The notes below the pieces were generated by a model. The model saw only the letters and a list, made by a program, of their open reading frames with translations, made no database searches and had not been told where the DNA came from. From Caldifarciminota bacterium (GTDB lineage: Bacteria; Hydrothermota; Hydrothermia; Hydrothermales; JAJRUZ01): DNA of 51,675 nt. The DNA lies in NCBI GenBank assembly GCA_024277525.1, contig JAJRUZ010000009.1:1-51675 (forward strand). The letters are read 5' to 3'. The number at the start of each line of letters is the position of its first letter. The first letter of the stretch is position 1. Shown here one piece after another: positions 34,679-44,071 of the stretch. The translations under genes and the position numbers were made by a program.

Positions 34679-35322
34679 TCCTTTTTCTCTTCCTCTTCTT
34701 TTTTCTCTTCTTCTTTCTTTTCAGGAACTTCCTCAACAGGTGCCTCTTCCGTTACCGCAACCTCTACCCTCCGAGGAACAATGATAGTACAAACCGTTTC
34801 CTCCGGATTCTCCGTTATTCTGACTCCCTTAGGAAGTTTTATGTCTTTGATATGGATACTCTCACCGAGTCCGAGGTTCGAGACATCAATTTCTATGTGT
34901 CCGGGAATCTTTGAAGGTATCGTCTTTACATGAACTTCATGAATCAAGTGCTCAAGAATTCCTCCCATTTTTACTCCCTTAGGCTCTCCTTTTAATATAA
35001 CAGGAACCGGAACCTCAATCTCTTCCCTGGAATGTAATATCTGAAAATCAATATGTATGGGATAACCGTAAAGAATGTCCCTTTGTATTTCTTTAATTAC
35101 ACTCGGTATCTTCTTGCCGTCCAATTCCAGCTCAAAGAGAACCGTTTCACCGTGTATTTCATGCCATATTTTTTCAAATTCTTTTCTGTCAACAAGAAGA
35201 TGATAGTTTTTTTCTCCTGCTCCGTATAATTCAGCAGTGATAAATCCCTTTTTTCTTAACCTTCGCGATTCCCTTGTTCCGGTTTTTCCCCTTATTTTAA
35301 CCGGTAATTTTATTTTTTTCAT
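34675..35322 (-). CDS. rplY: 50S ribosomal protein L25 (CTC form)
   Basis: The 215-residue protein has the 5S-rRNA-binding L25 domain (about 1-95; TGTRESRRLRKKGFITAELYG, YPIHIDFQ) and the TL5/CTC beta domain (about 95-185; EVPVPVILKGEPKGVKMGG, HIEIDVSNLGLGESIHI). It ends in a charged tail (PEKKEEEKKEEEEKKE). GGGGAGG lies 5 bases before the ATG. The next gene, prs, is 14 bases upstream. Confidence 0.95.
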   Translation of the reverse strand: MKKIKLPVKIRGKTGTRESRRLRKKGFITAELYGAGEKNYHLLVDRKEFEKIWHEIHGETVLFELELDGKKIPSVIKEIQRDILYGYPIHIDFQILHSREEIEVPVPVILKGEPKGVKMGGILEHLIHEVHVKTIPSKIPGHIEIDVSNLGLGESIHIKDIKLPKGVRITENPEETVCTIIVPRRVEVAVTEEAPVEEVPEKKEEEKKEEEEKKE

Positions 35323-35336
35323 ATTTCCTCCCCTTT

Positions 35337-36272
35337 TTATACAAAAAGTTCACTTATGGAAACTTCTTCATGGATTCTCTTTATTGCTTCGGCAAGCAAA
35401 CCTGAAATATCAAGTACCTCAAGTTTTGAAAATTTCTTATGAGGTAAAATAGGAATTGTATTTGTTATTATCACTTTTTCAATCGGTGCCTCTTCAAGTA
35501 ATTCCTTAGCATTTGCGGAAAAAAGCCCGTGCGTTGCACACACCCAAATTGACCCTGCTCCTTTTTCTTTTAATACCCTTGCTCCGTTTGCTACGGTTTT
35601 TCCCGTGTCTATTAAATCGTCCACAATCAATAAATTTCTTCTTTCAACCTCTCCGATTATATTCATTACCTCTGCCATATTGGGTGACGGTCTCCTTTTG
35701 TCAATGAGTGCAAGAGGGATGTTCCCCAGCCTTTTTGCAAATGCTCTTGCCCTGTTTGTGCCTCCTACATCCGGCGAAACGACAGTAAAACTTTCGGGAG
35801 GTAAATTCCCTAAGTACTCTTTGAAAACCGGAAATGCATATAAATTATCAACAGGAATATCAAAAAAGCCCTGTATCTGGTCAGAATGTAAATCACATGT
35901 CAATACCCTGTGTGCTCCCGCACTTTGTAAGAGATTTGCAACGAGTTTTGCAGAAATCGGGACTCTCGGAGCATCCTTTCTGTCCTGTCTTGCATAACCG
36001 AAATAAGGTATTACAGCGGTAATTCTTTTAGCAGATGCCCTGAGAGCTGCATCAATTAAAAGCAAAAGCTCCATCAAGTTATCCGCAGGAGGATGGGTTG
36101 ATTGGACTATAAAAACATCGCATCCTCTTATATTTTCCTTTATCTGAATTCTTATTTCTCCGTCAGCAAACCTTGAGACTTCAACCTTTGTCGGCTCAAC
36201 ACCCAAATTTTCACATATTTTTTCCTTCAACTCCCAGGAAGACCTACCGCTTAAAATTTTTATTCTGTCCAT
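35337..36272 (-). CDS. prs: Ribose-phosphate pyrophosphokinase
   Basis: Prs makes PRPP from ribose-5-phosphate and ATP, the common precursor for purines, pyrimidines, NAD and histidine. The 311-residue protein has RFADGEIRIQI, FIVQSTHPPADNLMEL, ITAVIPYFGYARQDRKD (flexible loop), TCDLHSDQIQGFF and the PRPP loop LLIVDDLIDTGKTV. The next gene upstream, tlpA, ends one base before its start. Confidence 0.97.
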   Translation of the reverse strand: MDRIKILSGRSSWELKEKICENLGVEPTKVEVSRFADGEIRIQIKENIRGCDVFIVQSTHPPADNLMELLLLIDAALRASAKRITAVIPYFGYARQDRKDAPRVPISAKLVANLLQSAGAHRVLTCDLHSDQIQGFFDIPVDNLYAFPVFKEYLGNLPPESFTVVSPDVGGTNRARAFAKRLGNIPLALIDKRRPSPNMAEVMNIIGEVERRNLLIVDDLIDTGKTVANGARVLKEKGAGSIWVCATHGLFSANAKELLEEAPIEKVIITNTIPILPHKKFSKLEVLDISGLLAEAIKRIHEEVSISELFV

Positions 36273-36749
36273 TTAAAGCAACTCCTTAATTAAATTTTCA
36301 AAAAATTCTTCATTTCTGAATCCTATGATTTTTTTCACAATTTCTCCTTTTTTATTTACCACAAAAGTAGTAGGAATAGCAGGAATACTTCCGAACTTTC
36401 TTATAACTTCGGATGTTGCGATCACAAGAGGATAATTTATATTGTAATCTTTCGCAAATTTCTTGACTTTTTCACCTGCATTTTTTCCACGATCCACCGA
36501 AACCCCCACCACTAAAAGACCTTCTTTTTTATATTTTTTGTAAAGATTTATAAGACCGGGAATTTCAGCCCTGCACCAATGACACCATGTTGCCCAAAAA
36601 TTTATTATTATAACTTTTTTACCTATATGTTTATTAAGGTCAAAAATTTTACCGTTAATTTCGGGAAGTTTGAAAGAGGGAACCCGCTCCTTAAGAGGCT
36701 CCGACCATACGATTAGCGGAATTATAAGAAAAAACAAAATTTTTCTCAT
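36273..36749 (-). CDS. Secreted TlpA-like thioredoxin
   Basis: The 158-residue protein has a signal peptide (about 1-16) and a redoxin domain with INFWATWCHWCRAEIPGL (C56/C59). Its cis-proline lies in IPAIPTTFVV. It probably acts as a periplasmic disulfide reductase. It lies in the speD-prs operon, touching both neighbours, and is shorter than the LolA-fused TlpA protein at 17338. Confidence 0.9.
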   Translation of the reverse strand: MRKILFFLIIPLIVWSEPLKERVPSFKLPEINGKIFDLNKHIGKKVIIINFWATWCHWCRAEIPGLINLYKKYKKEGLLVVGVSVDRGKNAGEKVKKFAKDYNINYPLVIATSEVIRKFGSIPAIPTTFVVNKKGEIVKKIIGFRNEEFFENLIKELL

Positions 36750-37510
36750 TTCTCTTTTCCTTTCACATTTTCCTCAATTATATTTGATACCTTTTTAAGG
36801 AATGACTCATCATCCTTAAATCCGTCTTTATTTTTTGTCCTTATCACGAGCTTGCCCCATTCACTCCCGTTTCTGAAAATGGGAAATTGAATCTCGGAGT
36901 GAACACTCGGACTCCTTTTTTTCTTTCCGCTTTCTTTTTTCTTTATTGAATATAAAAGTTTTTCTCCCTTGTAAATGCCTATGAAAGAATAATCTTCAAA
37001 GGTATCACCTAAAAGATTTAAAATTTTCTCAATTTTATCTTTTTCATTTTCCGATAATATATTTTTTACCATTCTTAAAAAACTTTCCTGTTTTAATTTT
37101 TTCTTATAATGGGTAAGTTCCTCTTCCCATGTAATAATTGAATGATAAAATATTTTATCTCCTTCTTCAATCCCCCTTGTAATTTCACTTATATGGACAT
37201 TTTCTGCTTTAAATTCCTGCAAGGCAAAATTAACTGCTGCTTCGGGATTCGAATATTCTCCGCAAGTGTATATATCAAGAGCAACATAGCCGTATTCGGG
37301 CCATGTGTGGACAGAAATATGGGATTCCGAAATCACAATGACACCCGAAACCCCTTGCGGCGGAAATCTATGAAAGGAAACAGCCCATATTTTCACATTT
37401 GCTTTTTGTGCAGCCTTTACAAGTATTTCCTGCATTTTTTCAACATTTCCGATGATTTCTGGTGCACAACCGGACGCCTCTACAATGTAATGTTCTCCTA
37501 TCGGATTCAT
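36746..37510 (-). CDS. speD: S-adenosylmethionine decarboxylase proenzyme with C-terminal GAF-like extension
   Basis: SpeD makes decarboxylated SAM for spermidine synthesis. Residues 1-130 match the bacterial class: cleavage at E62-S63 would give the pyruvoyl group (VISESHISVHTWPE), and H68 and C83 are the catalytic His and Cys. Usual bacterial SpeD is about 120-130 residues, so half of this 254-residue protein is extra. After a Lys-rich linker, residues about 155-250 have a GAF-like beta-alpha pattern (DYSFIGIYKGEKLLYSI, IQFPIFRNGSEWGKLVIRTK, DDESFLKKVSNII). A regulatory sensor domain is a reasonable guess. It heads the eight-gene minus-strand operon. Confidence 0.85.
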   Translation of the reverse strand: MNPIGEHYIVEASGCAPEIIGNVEKMQEILVKAAQKANVKIWAVSFHRFPPQGVSGVIVISESHISVHTWPEYGYVALDIYTCGEYSNPEAAVNFALQEFKAENVHISEITRGIEEGDKIFYHSIITWEEELTHYKKKLKQESFLRMVKNILSENEKDKIEKILNLLGDTFEDYSFIGIYKGEKLLYSIKKKESGKKKRSPSVHSEIQFPIFRNGSEWGKLVIRTKNKDGFKDDESFLKKVSNIIEENVKGKEK

Positions 37511-37562
37511 TTCTTTAAATTCAATTTATGGGGATGGAACCCTTTGATGATAAAGAGTTTAA

Positions 37563-37592
37563 ATAATACACAAAAAAATAATGAAAAATCAA
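37563..37592 (-). promoter_or_regulatory. Probable promoter for speD operon
   Basis: On the minus strand TTGATT (37592-37587) and TATTAT (37568-37563) are 18 bases apart. The leader to the speD ATG at 37510 would be about 45 bases. Confidence 0.4.
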
Positions 37593-37612
37593 ATATACTT
37601 TCGGGTTTATTT

Positions 37613-37618
37613 TATAAT
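37613..37618 (+). promoter_or_regulatory. -10 box TATAAT for rsmI, leaderless
   Basis: TATAAT lies 5 bases before the rsmI ATG at 37624, so the transcript would start at or next to it. No -35 consensus is seen 17 bases upstream. Confidence 0.45.
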
Positions 37619-37623
37619 AAACT

Positions 37624-38304
37624 ATGAAAAGCGGTATCTTATATGTAATCGCAACTCCCATAGGAAATCTGGAGGATGTTTCTTTAAGAACTCTGAGAAT
37701 CTTAAAAGAAGAAATAGAAGTAATAGTATGCGAAGACACACGGAAAACTTTAAAACTTTTAAATAAGTTCGAAATCAAAGGAAAAAAACTTTTTGCCTAT
37801 TTTAAAGGTCAGGAGAAAAAAAGACTTTTTTATATTATTAATCTGTTAAAGAAAGGAAAAAATGTTGCCCTTGTTTCCGAAAGCGGTACCCCATGTATCC
37901 ATGACCCCGGAACACTTCTGGTCAGAAAATGTCATGAAGAAGGAATAAAAGTTGTTCCTGTTCCGGGTCCATCGGCTTTGACAGCCGCCCTTTCGGTTTC
38001 CGGATTGGATGGAGACAATTTTATTTTTTTGGGATTTCCTCCGAAAAGCAAAAAAAAGAGGGAATCCCTATGGGAGGACTTGAAAAATGAAAAAAAAACA
38101 GTTATTTTATATATATCACCCTATAAATTAAGTGAAATATTAGAAGAGTTAAGGAACAATTTAGGAGAGGAGAGAAAATATTTTTTAATCAGAGAGATAA
38201 CAAAAAAATTTGAAGAATATAAATACGGAAAAATTGATGAAATAATTGAATGGGCAAAAAATAAAAAAGGAGAGTTTACACTTTTAATAGAAGGCAAAAA
38301 ATGA
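37624..38304 (+). CDS. rsmI: 16S rRNA (cytidine-2'-O)-methyltransferase
   Basis: RsmI methylates C1402 of 16S rRNA with SAM. The 226-residue protein has VIATPIGNLEDVSLRTL (about 8-24), CEDTRKTLKLLN, ALVSESGTPCIHDPG, VPGPSALTAALSVSGL and FLGFPPK, in order. SESGTPCIHDPG differs slightly from the common SDAGTPxISDPG. Its stop overlaps the next start (ATGA). Confidence 0.95.
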   Translation: MKSGILYVIATPIGNLEDVSLRTLRILKEEIEVIVCEDTRKTLKLLNKFEIKGKKLFAYFKGQEKKRLFYIINLLKKGKNVALVSESGTPCIHDPGTLLVRKCHEEGIKVVPVPGPSALTAALSVSGLDGDNFIFLGFPPKSKKKRESLWEDLKNEKKTVILYISPYKLSEILEELRNNLGEERKYFLIREITKKFEEYKYGKIDEIIEWAKNKKGEFTLLIEGKK

Positions 38305-38909
38305 GAGAAAAATTAAAAAATATGGTAAAGAAAATGCTTACACCGGTTTTAAATTTACTTTTGGTACTTAATGTTTCTCCGACTTTTTTAACCTTTTTGG
38401 GTTTAATTTTTTCTTTTATACCCGCCTTTTTTTATATAAAAGGCAATTTTATTTTAGGAGGTATTTTTTTGCTGATCTTCTCCCTGTTTGATACCTTGGA
38501 TGGGACTCTTGCAAGAATTAAAGGAGAAGAAACGAATTTCGGAGCTTTTATAGATTCTGTAACAGATAGAATCCAGGAGGGAGTGATTTTTGTTTCCCTT
38601 ATTTATTTTTACAGGGAATATTTATGGATAGTCATTGTGCTTTTTTTGTCCTTTTTATTTTCATTTTCAATTTCTTATACAAGAGCCAGGGCAGAGGGGC
38701 TGAATTTTAATATTAAAAAAGGACCCATGGAAAGACCGGAAAGAATTCTTTTTTTAAGTTTTTCCTCTTTTTTTGGAAAAAACATATTTCCTTATTTTTT
38801 AATTTTATTTCTTATCCTCGTATTTTTTACATTTTTAAGGAGAGTATTTGAAGCATACAAACTAATGAAATCAGAGGAAAAAAATAAGGGTTCAAATCCC
38901 TTTAAATAA
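38301..38909 (+). CDS. CDP-alcohol phosphatidyltransferase, probable phosphatidylinositol-phosphate synthase
   Basis: The 202-residue inner-membrane protein has the perfect CDP-alcohol motif with four Asp: FDTLDGTLARIKGEETNFG then AFIDSVTDR. The enzyme joins CDP-diacylglycerol to an alcohol phosphate. The next gene makes inositol-3-phosphate, the substrate of phosphatidylinositol-phosphate synthases of actinobacteria and archaea, so that identity is favoured over PgsA. It is coupled to rsmI by ATGA. Confidence 0.85.
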   Translation: MREKLKNMVKKMLTPVLNLLLVLNVSPTFLTFLGLIFSFIPAFFYIKGNFILGGIFLLIFSLFDTLDGTLARIKGEETNFGAFIDSVTDRIQEGVIFVSLIYFYREYLWIVIVLFLSFLFSFSISYTRARAEGLNFNIKKGPMERPERILFLSFSSFFGKNIFPYFLILFLILVFFTFLRRVFEAYKLMKSEEKNKGSNPFK

Positions 38910-38925
38910 TTAAAAGGAGGAAAAT

Positions 38926-40011
38926 ATGTCAAAGGTGAGGGTCGCAATAATCGGTGTTGGAAATTGCGCATCATCACTTGTTCAGGGAGTTCATTATTAC
39001 AGGAATGCAAAAGAGGATGAATTTATACCCGGGATAATGCATGTGAACCTCGGCGGATACCATATAGGGGATATAGAATTCACTTTGGGTATTGATATTG
39101 ATAAAAATAAGGTAGGAAAAGACCTGGCAGAGGCAATATTTACAAAACCGAACAATACTTACAAATTCTGCGATGTTCCCAAACTCAATGTTCCTGTAGT
39201 CAGGGGTATGACCCATGACGGTTTGGGAAAATACCTTTCCCAAATAATTGAAAAAGCTCCCGGTGAAACAGCAGATATTGTGAGACTGCTTAAAGAGACA
39301 AAGACCGATGTAGTTGTGAACTTCCTTCCGGTAGGAAGTGAGGAAGCAACCAAATGGTATGTTGAACAGGTTTTAAAAGCAGGATGTGCTTTTGTAAACG
39401 GAATCCCTGTTTTTATTGCAAGAGAATCTTACTGGCAAAAAAGATTTGAGGAAGCAGGTGTACCTGTTATAGGAGACGATATAAAATCCCAGGTCGGAGC
39501 AACCATAGTGCACCGAACACTTGTTCAACTCTTTCTCGACAGGGGAGTTAAAATTGAAAGAACAAGTCAGTTAAATGTTGGTGGTAATACCGATTTTCTT
39601 AACATGCTTGAAAGAGAGAGGTTGGAGTCTAAAAAAGTTTCAAAAACAACAGCAGTAACTTCGCTTCTTCCTTATGATATAGGAGAGGAAAATGTTTATA
39701 TCGGACCATCGGATTATGTTGCCTGGTTAAAGGATAGAAAATGGGCATATATGAGACTTGAAGGAAGAACTTTCGGTGATGTTCCTTTAAATATTGAATT
39801 GAAGCTTGAAGTATGGGATTCTCCGAACTCCGCGGGTGTTATGATAGATGCAATAAGATGTGCCAAACTCGCACTTGATAACGGATTAAAAGGTGCGGTG
39901 GTAGAACCTTCTGCTTATTTCATGAAATCACCCCCGAAACAAATTCCTGATTTTGAAGCAAAGAAAAAACTTGAAGCATGGATTAAGAAACATGCAAAAA
40001 AGAAAAAATAG
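38926..40011 (+). CDS. ino1: Inositol-3-phosphate synthase
   Basis: Ino1 converts glucose-6-phosphate to inositol-3-phosphate using NAD. The 361-residue protein has [16 protein letters not shown] (about 8-23), [80 protein letters not shown] and [14 protein letters not shown]. From memory these match the actinobacterial/archaeal short form almost residue for residue. AGGAGG lies before the ATG, 16 bases after the phosphatidyltransferase. No inositol monophosphatase is nearby, so the lipid route is favoured. Confidence 0.95.
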   Translation: MSKVRVAIIGVGNCASSLVQGVHYYRNAKEDEFIPGIMHVNLGGYHIGDIEFTLGIDIDKNKVGKDLAEAIFTKPNNTYKFCDVPKLNVPVVRGMTHDGLGKYLSQIIEKAPGETADIVRLLKETKTDVVVNFLPVGSEEATKWYVEQVLKAGCAFVNGIPVFIARESYWQKRFEEAGVPVIGDDIKSQVGATIVHRTLVQLFLDRGVKIERTSQLNVGGNTDFLNMLERERLESKKVSKTTAVTSLLPYDIGEENVYIGPSDYVAWLKDRKWAYMRLEGRTFGDVPLNIELKLEVWDSPNSAGVMIDAIRCAKLALDNGLKGAVVEPSAYFMKSPPKQIPDFEAKKKLEAWIKKHAKKKK

Positions 40012-40015
40012 ATAA

Positions 40016-40666
40016 GTGGGAAGGTGGGGATTTTTTGTAACAATTGAGGGAATAGAGGGTAGCGGAAAGTCAACACTTGCAAAGGGACTTTATGAACTTT
40101 TAAAAGAAAAAGGGTTCCCGGTTCTTCTCACATGTGAACCGGGAGGGACAGGGGCGGGTGAGAAAATTCGTGAAATTTTACTTTTTTCAAAAGAAAAACT
40201 TTCTCCTTATACCGAACTTTTTTTGTTTTTGGCTTCAAGAAAAGAGCATGTTGAAAAGAAAATTTTACCTGCTTTAAGAGAAGGAAAGATCGTGATTTGC
40301 GACAGGTTTGATGATTCAACAATAGCCTATCAAGGCTTCGGAAGGGAGTTGCCTTTGAGAATATTGAAAAGGATAAATAAAATTGTAACATGCGGTCTAA
40401 AACCCAGTCTCACATTTCTTCTTGACATAGACCCTGAGGAAGGACTCAGAAGGATAGAAAGAAGGGACAGAATTGAAGAAGAAGAACTTGAATTTCATCA
40501 AAGGGTAAGAGAGGGTTTTCTTTCAATTGCAAAAAGGGCAAAGAAAAGGGTTATTGTTATTGATGCAAAAAAAGAAAAAAAAGAAATTCTTAAAATTGCC
40601 TTTGAAAAACTTTTACAAAGATTGAAAGAAAAAAGGAAATATATTTCACTTATTAAATCATTATGA
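40016..40666 (+). CDS. tmk: Thymidylate kinase
   Basis: Tmk phosphorylates dTMP to dTDP. The 216-residue protein has the P-loop FVTIEGIEGSGKSTLAKGL (about 7-25), CEPGGTGAGEKIREILL, ICDRFDDSTIAYQGFGR and a basic C-terminal lid-type region. It starts with GTG at 40016, four bases after the ino1 stop, with no Shine-Dalgarno site. The first five residues are family-atypical, but no better start exists. Confidence 0.94.
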   Translation: MGRWGFFVTIEGIEGSGKSTLAKGLYELLKEKGFPVLLTCEPGGTGAGEKIREILLFSKEKLSPYTELFLFLASRKEHVEKKILPALREGKIVICDRFDDSTIAYQGFGRELPLRILKRINKIVTCGLKPSLTFLLDIDPEEGLRRIERRDRIEEEELEFHQRVREGFLSIAKRAKKRVIVIDAKKEKKEILKIAFEKLLQRLKEKRKYISLIKSL

Positions 40667-40698
40667 GTTAAAATTTAATCTTAAAACGGAGGAAAAAA

Positions 40699-42225
40699 AT
40701 GAAAAAAGTTTTAAGTACCGTGATACTTTTGATTATACCTTTGTTTGTACTCAAAGGCACACCCGACAAAGAACAGAGAAAACCTTCTCTTACACTTGAG
40801 CTCAAAAACTTTTCCAGAATTCTTACACTTATTCAGGAAAGATATGTTGATGAAAGTTATGAGAAAGACGAAAATCTTGCTCCTTTACTTGAAAAAACAA
40901 TGGATTATCTCCTTCACCAGCTTGATCCTTATTCTGATTTAATGACCCCTGATGAGTGGAAGGAAATGGAAATTCACTCAACAGGCAGGTTCGGTGGAAT
41001 AGGAATTCAAATCGGGATGAAGGACGGGGTATTAACCGTAATATCTCCTATTGAAGGTACACCCGCATATCGTGCAGGCATTCAAGCAGGAGACCAAATA
41101 ATTGAAGTTGACGGAAAATCAACAAAAGGATGGTCATTACAAAAGGCAGTTAAGCATTTAAGGGGAAAACCCGGAACAAAAGTTAAAATAAAAATTAAAA
41201 GAGCCTTTATTGAAGAGCCTCTTGAATTTGAAATAACAAGAGAGATAATAAAGATAAAGGCTGTTCCTTATTACGGAATTATAGAAAACGGAATAGGTTA
41301 TATTAAACTGAATGAATTTTCGCGAACAGCAAGGGAAGAAGTGATGAATGCGGTAGAAGAGCTGAAAGCAAAGGGTATGAAGAAGTTGATTTTGGACTTA
41401 AGAGGAAATCCGGGCGGACTTCTTGATGCTGCCTGTGAAATTGCTGATATTTTTCTGCCGAAAGGAAGTGAAATAGTGTCAACAAGAAGCAGAAATAAAA
41501 GATTAGAAGAAATATTCAAGGCTATTAAAACAGAAGAATACACCGAAAACATTCCTCTTATTGTGCTTGTTGATAAGGGTTCTGCTTCTGCTTCGGAAAT
41601 TGTATCGGGTGCACTTCAGGATTGGGATAGGGCATTGATAATAGGTGATACAACTTTCGGAAAGGGTTCGGTGCAGAGACTCTTTCCCCTTGATGGAGGG
41701 TACAGATTGAAATTAACAACAAGTTTGTATTACTTACCCTCCGGGAGATCAATTCACAGATTTAATAAAAAAGATACATTGAATCAAGAAACAAAGAAAG
41801 AAAAAGAGGAAGTTTTTTATACCCTCAGAAAAAGAAGGGAAGTTTACGGAGGTGGAGGAGTTATACCCGACATTGTTCTAAAACCGCATGCTTATTCAAA
41901 AGAGCTCACAAAACTTGTTGCAAAGAGAAAATTCTTTGAATATGCCCTTTTATTGAAGAAAGAAGGAGTGAGAGAAATAAGAGAGGATGAGTTTGAAAAA
42001 TTTATTGAATATTTGAAGCAAAAGGAAATTAACGACATTGATATGGATGAACTCCGGAAACAGAAAGATGATGTATTGTATTTCTTGAAGATTTCCTTAG
42101 GTGAAGTCTGGGAGGGAGATAAGGGAAGGTATAAAGAAGTTCTGAAGTATGACCCATGGATTAAAAAAGCGGTTTCTATTCTCAGTAAAGTAAAAAATAA
42201 AGACGATGTTTTCAAATATGAGTGA
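40699..42225 (+). CDS. ctpA: Carboxyl-terminal processing protease, S41 family
   Basis: The 508-residue envelope protease has a signal peptide (about 1-18), a PDZ domain (about 95-175; GGIGIQIGMKDG, RAGIQAGDQIIEVDG) and the S41 core with LRGNPGGLLDAACEIAD. Its catalytic Ser297 lies in KGSASASEIVSGAL and Lys322 in TTFGKGSVQ. The Ser-Lys spacing of 25 is as in the family. It cleaves proteins at C-terminal tails. A 120-residue helical extension follows the core. CGGAGG precedes the ATG. Confidence 0.95.
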   Translation: MKKVLSTVILLIIPLFVLKGTPDKEQRKPSLTLELKNFSRILTLIQERYVDESYEKDENLAPLLEKTMDYLLHQLDPYSDLMTPDEWKEMEIHSTGRFGGIGIQIGMKDGVLTVISPIEGTPAYRAGIQAGDQIIEVDGKSTKGWSLQKAVKHLRGKPGTKVKIKIKRAFIEEPLEFEITREIIKIKAVPYYGIIENGIGYIKLNEFSRTAREEVMNAVEELKAKGMKKLILDLRGNPGGLLDAACEIADIFLPKGSEIVSTRSRNKRLEEIFKAIKTEEYTENIPLIVLVDKGSASASEIVSGALQDWDRALIIGDTTFGKGSVQRLFPLDGGYRLKLTTSLYYLPSGRSIHRFNKKDTLNQETKKEKEEVFYTLRKRREVYGGGGVIPDIVLKPHAYSKELTKLVAKRKFFEYALLLKKEGVREIREDEFEKFIEYLKQKEINDIDMDELRKQKDDVLYFLKISLGEVWEGDKGRYKEVLKYDPWIKKAVSILSKVKNKDDVFKYE

Positions 42226-42481
42226 AAGAGATAAAATATGTGATAGATGCGGTAGGTTTATAGAAGAGGGAGGAGATTTTTATGAGGTAGAAATTGTGAT
42301 AAAGGCAGGATTTGACGGTGTGATTAAAGAAACCGAAGATACCCTTGATAAAATTGTCCAGGATACGGAGATATACACAGAAGAAGAATTGCTCAAAATG
42401 GTTTATGATAAAAGAAAGTATATTCTGTGTGTGAGATGCAAAGAGGTGTGGCTTGCGAATCCCTTTTTAAAACCTATTTAA
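42218..42481 (+). CDS. Small zinc-binding protein of unknown function
   Basis: The 87-residue acidic protein starts at MSERDKICDRCGRF; a start at 42206 would add four residues. CDRC near the N-terminus and CVRC near the C-terminus could form one zinc site. The family is not recognised. It overlaps the ctpA stop by eight bases and is followed by AAAGGAGG and nnr. Confidence 0.75.
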   Translation: MSERDKICDRCGRFIEEGGDFYEVEIVIKAGFDGVIKETEDTLDKIVQDTEIYTEEELLKMVYDKRKYILCVRCKEVWLANPFLKPI

Positions 42482-42496
42482 AAGGAGGATTTGAAA

Positions 42497-44071
42497 ATGC
42501 TCATTGTTTTACCTTCTGAAATGAAAAAGATTGATGAAAAAGCAATAAAGGAATTCGGGATTGACGGAAGAATTTTAATGGAAAATGCGGGAAGGGGAGT
42601 CATTGATGTTCTGTTGAAAAAAGATTTTGATATCTCAAAAGTATGTGTCTTATGCGGTAAGGGTAGTAACGGAGGGGATGGTTTTGTTATTGCAAGATAT
42701 CTATCCGACCTGGGTAGTGATATAAACGTTTATATATTCGGAGATCAGAATGAAATAAAAGGGGATGCTCTTTACCATTTTGAGTTGTTAGAGATGAAAA
42801 AAATTAAAATTAAAGAGCTAAACCCGAATGACCCTGAACTCAGATTTGATTTACTTACAAGTGATGTTATAATAGATGCAATTTTCGGAACGGGTTTTAA
42901 AGGTGAATTGCCCAAAGAATTAAAAATTGTTTTACCTCTTTTAAATGATAGAAGGGGTAAATTAGTTGCGGTTGATATACCTTCGGGGGTTAACGGTGAA
43001 ACAGGAGAATGCGACCCTGCAACGCCTTTCTCGGATTTAACCGTTACCTTTGCTTATCCTAAACTCGGACATGTCTTATATCCGGGAAGGGAGAAGGCAG
43101 GAGAGATATATCTTGTTAATATCGGGATACCGAAGAGATACGGAGACGAAATAAAGAGAAGAATGATCTTTCCTTATGATGTTTATCCTTTCTTACCGAA
43201 GAGGGATAAGAAGGCTCATAAAGGGAAATGCGGAAGGGTTTTGATAATCGGAGGAGCAAAAGGATACGGAGGAGCGGTTTATCTGGCGGGAATGGGTGCT
43301 TATCTCGGAGGAGCCGGTCTTGTTTATATTGCCTTTCCCGAAGATTTATATTGTCCAATGGAGACAAAAATTACCGAAGCAATTAAAATTCCCTTACCTT
43401 CTCAAAAGGGGCGTCTTTATCCTAAATCACTTTTCCCTTTAAATGAAATACTTGATAAAATTGATGTAATTGCTTTCGGTCCCGGAATTCTCAGGGACGA
43501 AGACACAAAGAGTTTTGTGTTAAATTTAATGGATAAAGTGAAAGAAAAGAAGGTTCTGATAGATGCTGATGGTGTTGTTCTTCTTTCGGATGATAAAGAT
43601 ATTTTCAAAAAAAGGGAAGAAAGCACAATAATAACACCTCATCCGGGTGAGATGGCTATGTTTCTCGGTGATAAAAAACCCGATGAAGTTGATAAAGACA
43701 GGGTATTTATTGCGGAAAAAGTTTCTTATGATTATGATTTAATAGTTGTTTTAAAAGGAGCTCCTACCGTTATTTCTTCAATGTACGGAACATTTATATG
43801 CCCTCTCGGGAATCCCGGGATGGCAACGGGAGGTTCTGGAGATGTTTTAACGGGTCTTATTTCAGGACTATGGGCACAGGGACTGCCTCCCGAAAGAGCA
43901 GCAAGGCTCGGTGTCTTTCTGCATGCACTTGCAGGAGACCTAGCTCAAAAAGAAAAAGGCATCTATTCGCTCATTGCAACGGATATTCTTGACAAACTTC
44001 CCCTTGCCTTTAATTTTAAGTTTGAAATAAAAAAAGAAGGATTAATACAAAAATTACTGCCCCTTATTTGA
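42497..44071 (+). CDS. nnr: Bifunctional NAD(P)H-hydrate epimerase/ADP-dependent dehydratase
   Basis: The enzyme repairs hydrated NAD(P)H. The N-terminal YjeF_N epimerase half has MENAGRGV, CGKGSNGGDGFVIARYL and DAIFGTGFKGE (about 30-130). The C-terminal ribokinase-like dehydratase half has GKCGRVLIIGGAKGYGG, AFGPGI, ITPHPGEMA and GNPGMATGGSGDVLTGLISG (the last with the ADP/ATP-site GSGD). The 524-residue length matches the fused form. AGGAGG lies 8 bases before ATG 42497, which is why I chose it over TTG at 42491. Confidence 0.95.
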   Translation: MLIVLPSEMKKIDEKAIKEFGIDGRILMENAGRGVIDVLLKKDFDISKVCVLCGKGSNGGDGFVIARYLSDLGSDINVYIFGDQNEIKGDALYHFELLEMKKIKIKELNPNDPELRFDLLTSDVIIDAIFGTGFKGELPKELKIVLPLLNDRRGKLVAVDIPSGVNGETGECDPATPFSDLTVTFAYPKLGHVLYPGREKAGEIYLVNIGIPKRYGDEIKRRMIFPYDVYPFLPKRDKKAHKGKCGRVLIIGGAKGYGGAVYLAGMGAYLGGAGLVYIAFPEDLYCPMETKITEAIKIPLPSQKGRLYPKSLFPLNEILDKIDVIAFGPGILRDEDTKSFVLNLMDKVKEKKVLIDADGVVLLSDDKDIFKKREESTIITPHPGEMAMFLGDKKPDEVDKDRVFIAEKVSYDYDLIVVLKGAPTVISSMYGTFICPLGNPGMATGGSGDVLTGLISGLWAQGLPPERAARLGVFLHALAGDLAQKEKGIYSLIATDILDKLPLAFNFKFEIKKEGLIQKLLPLI

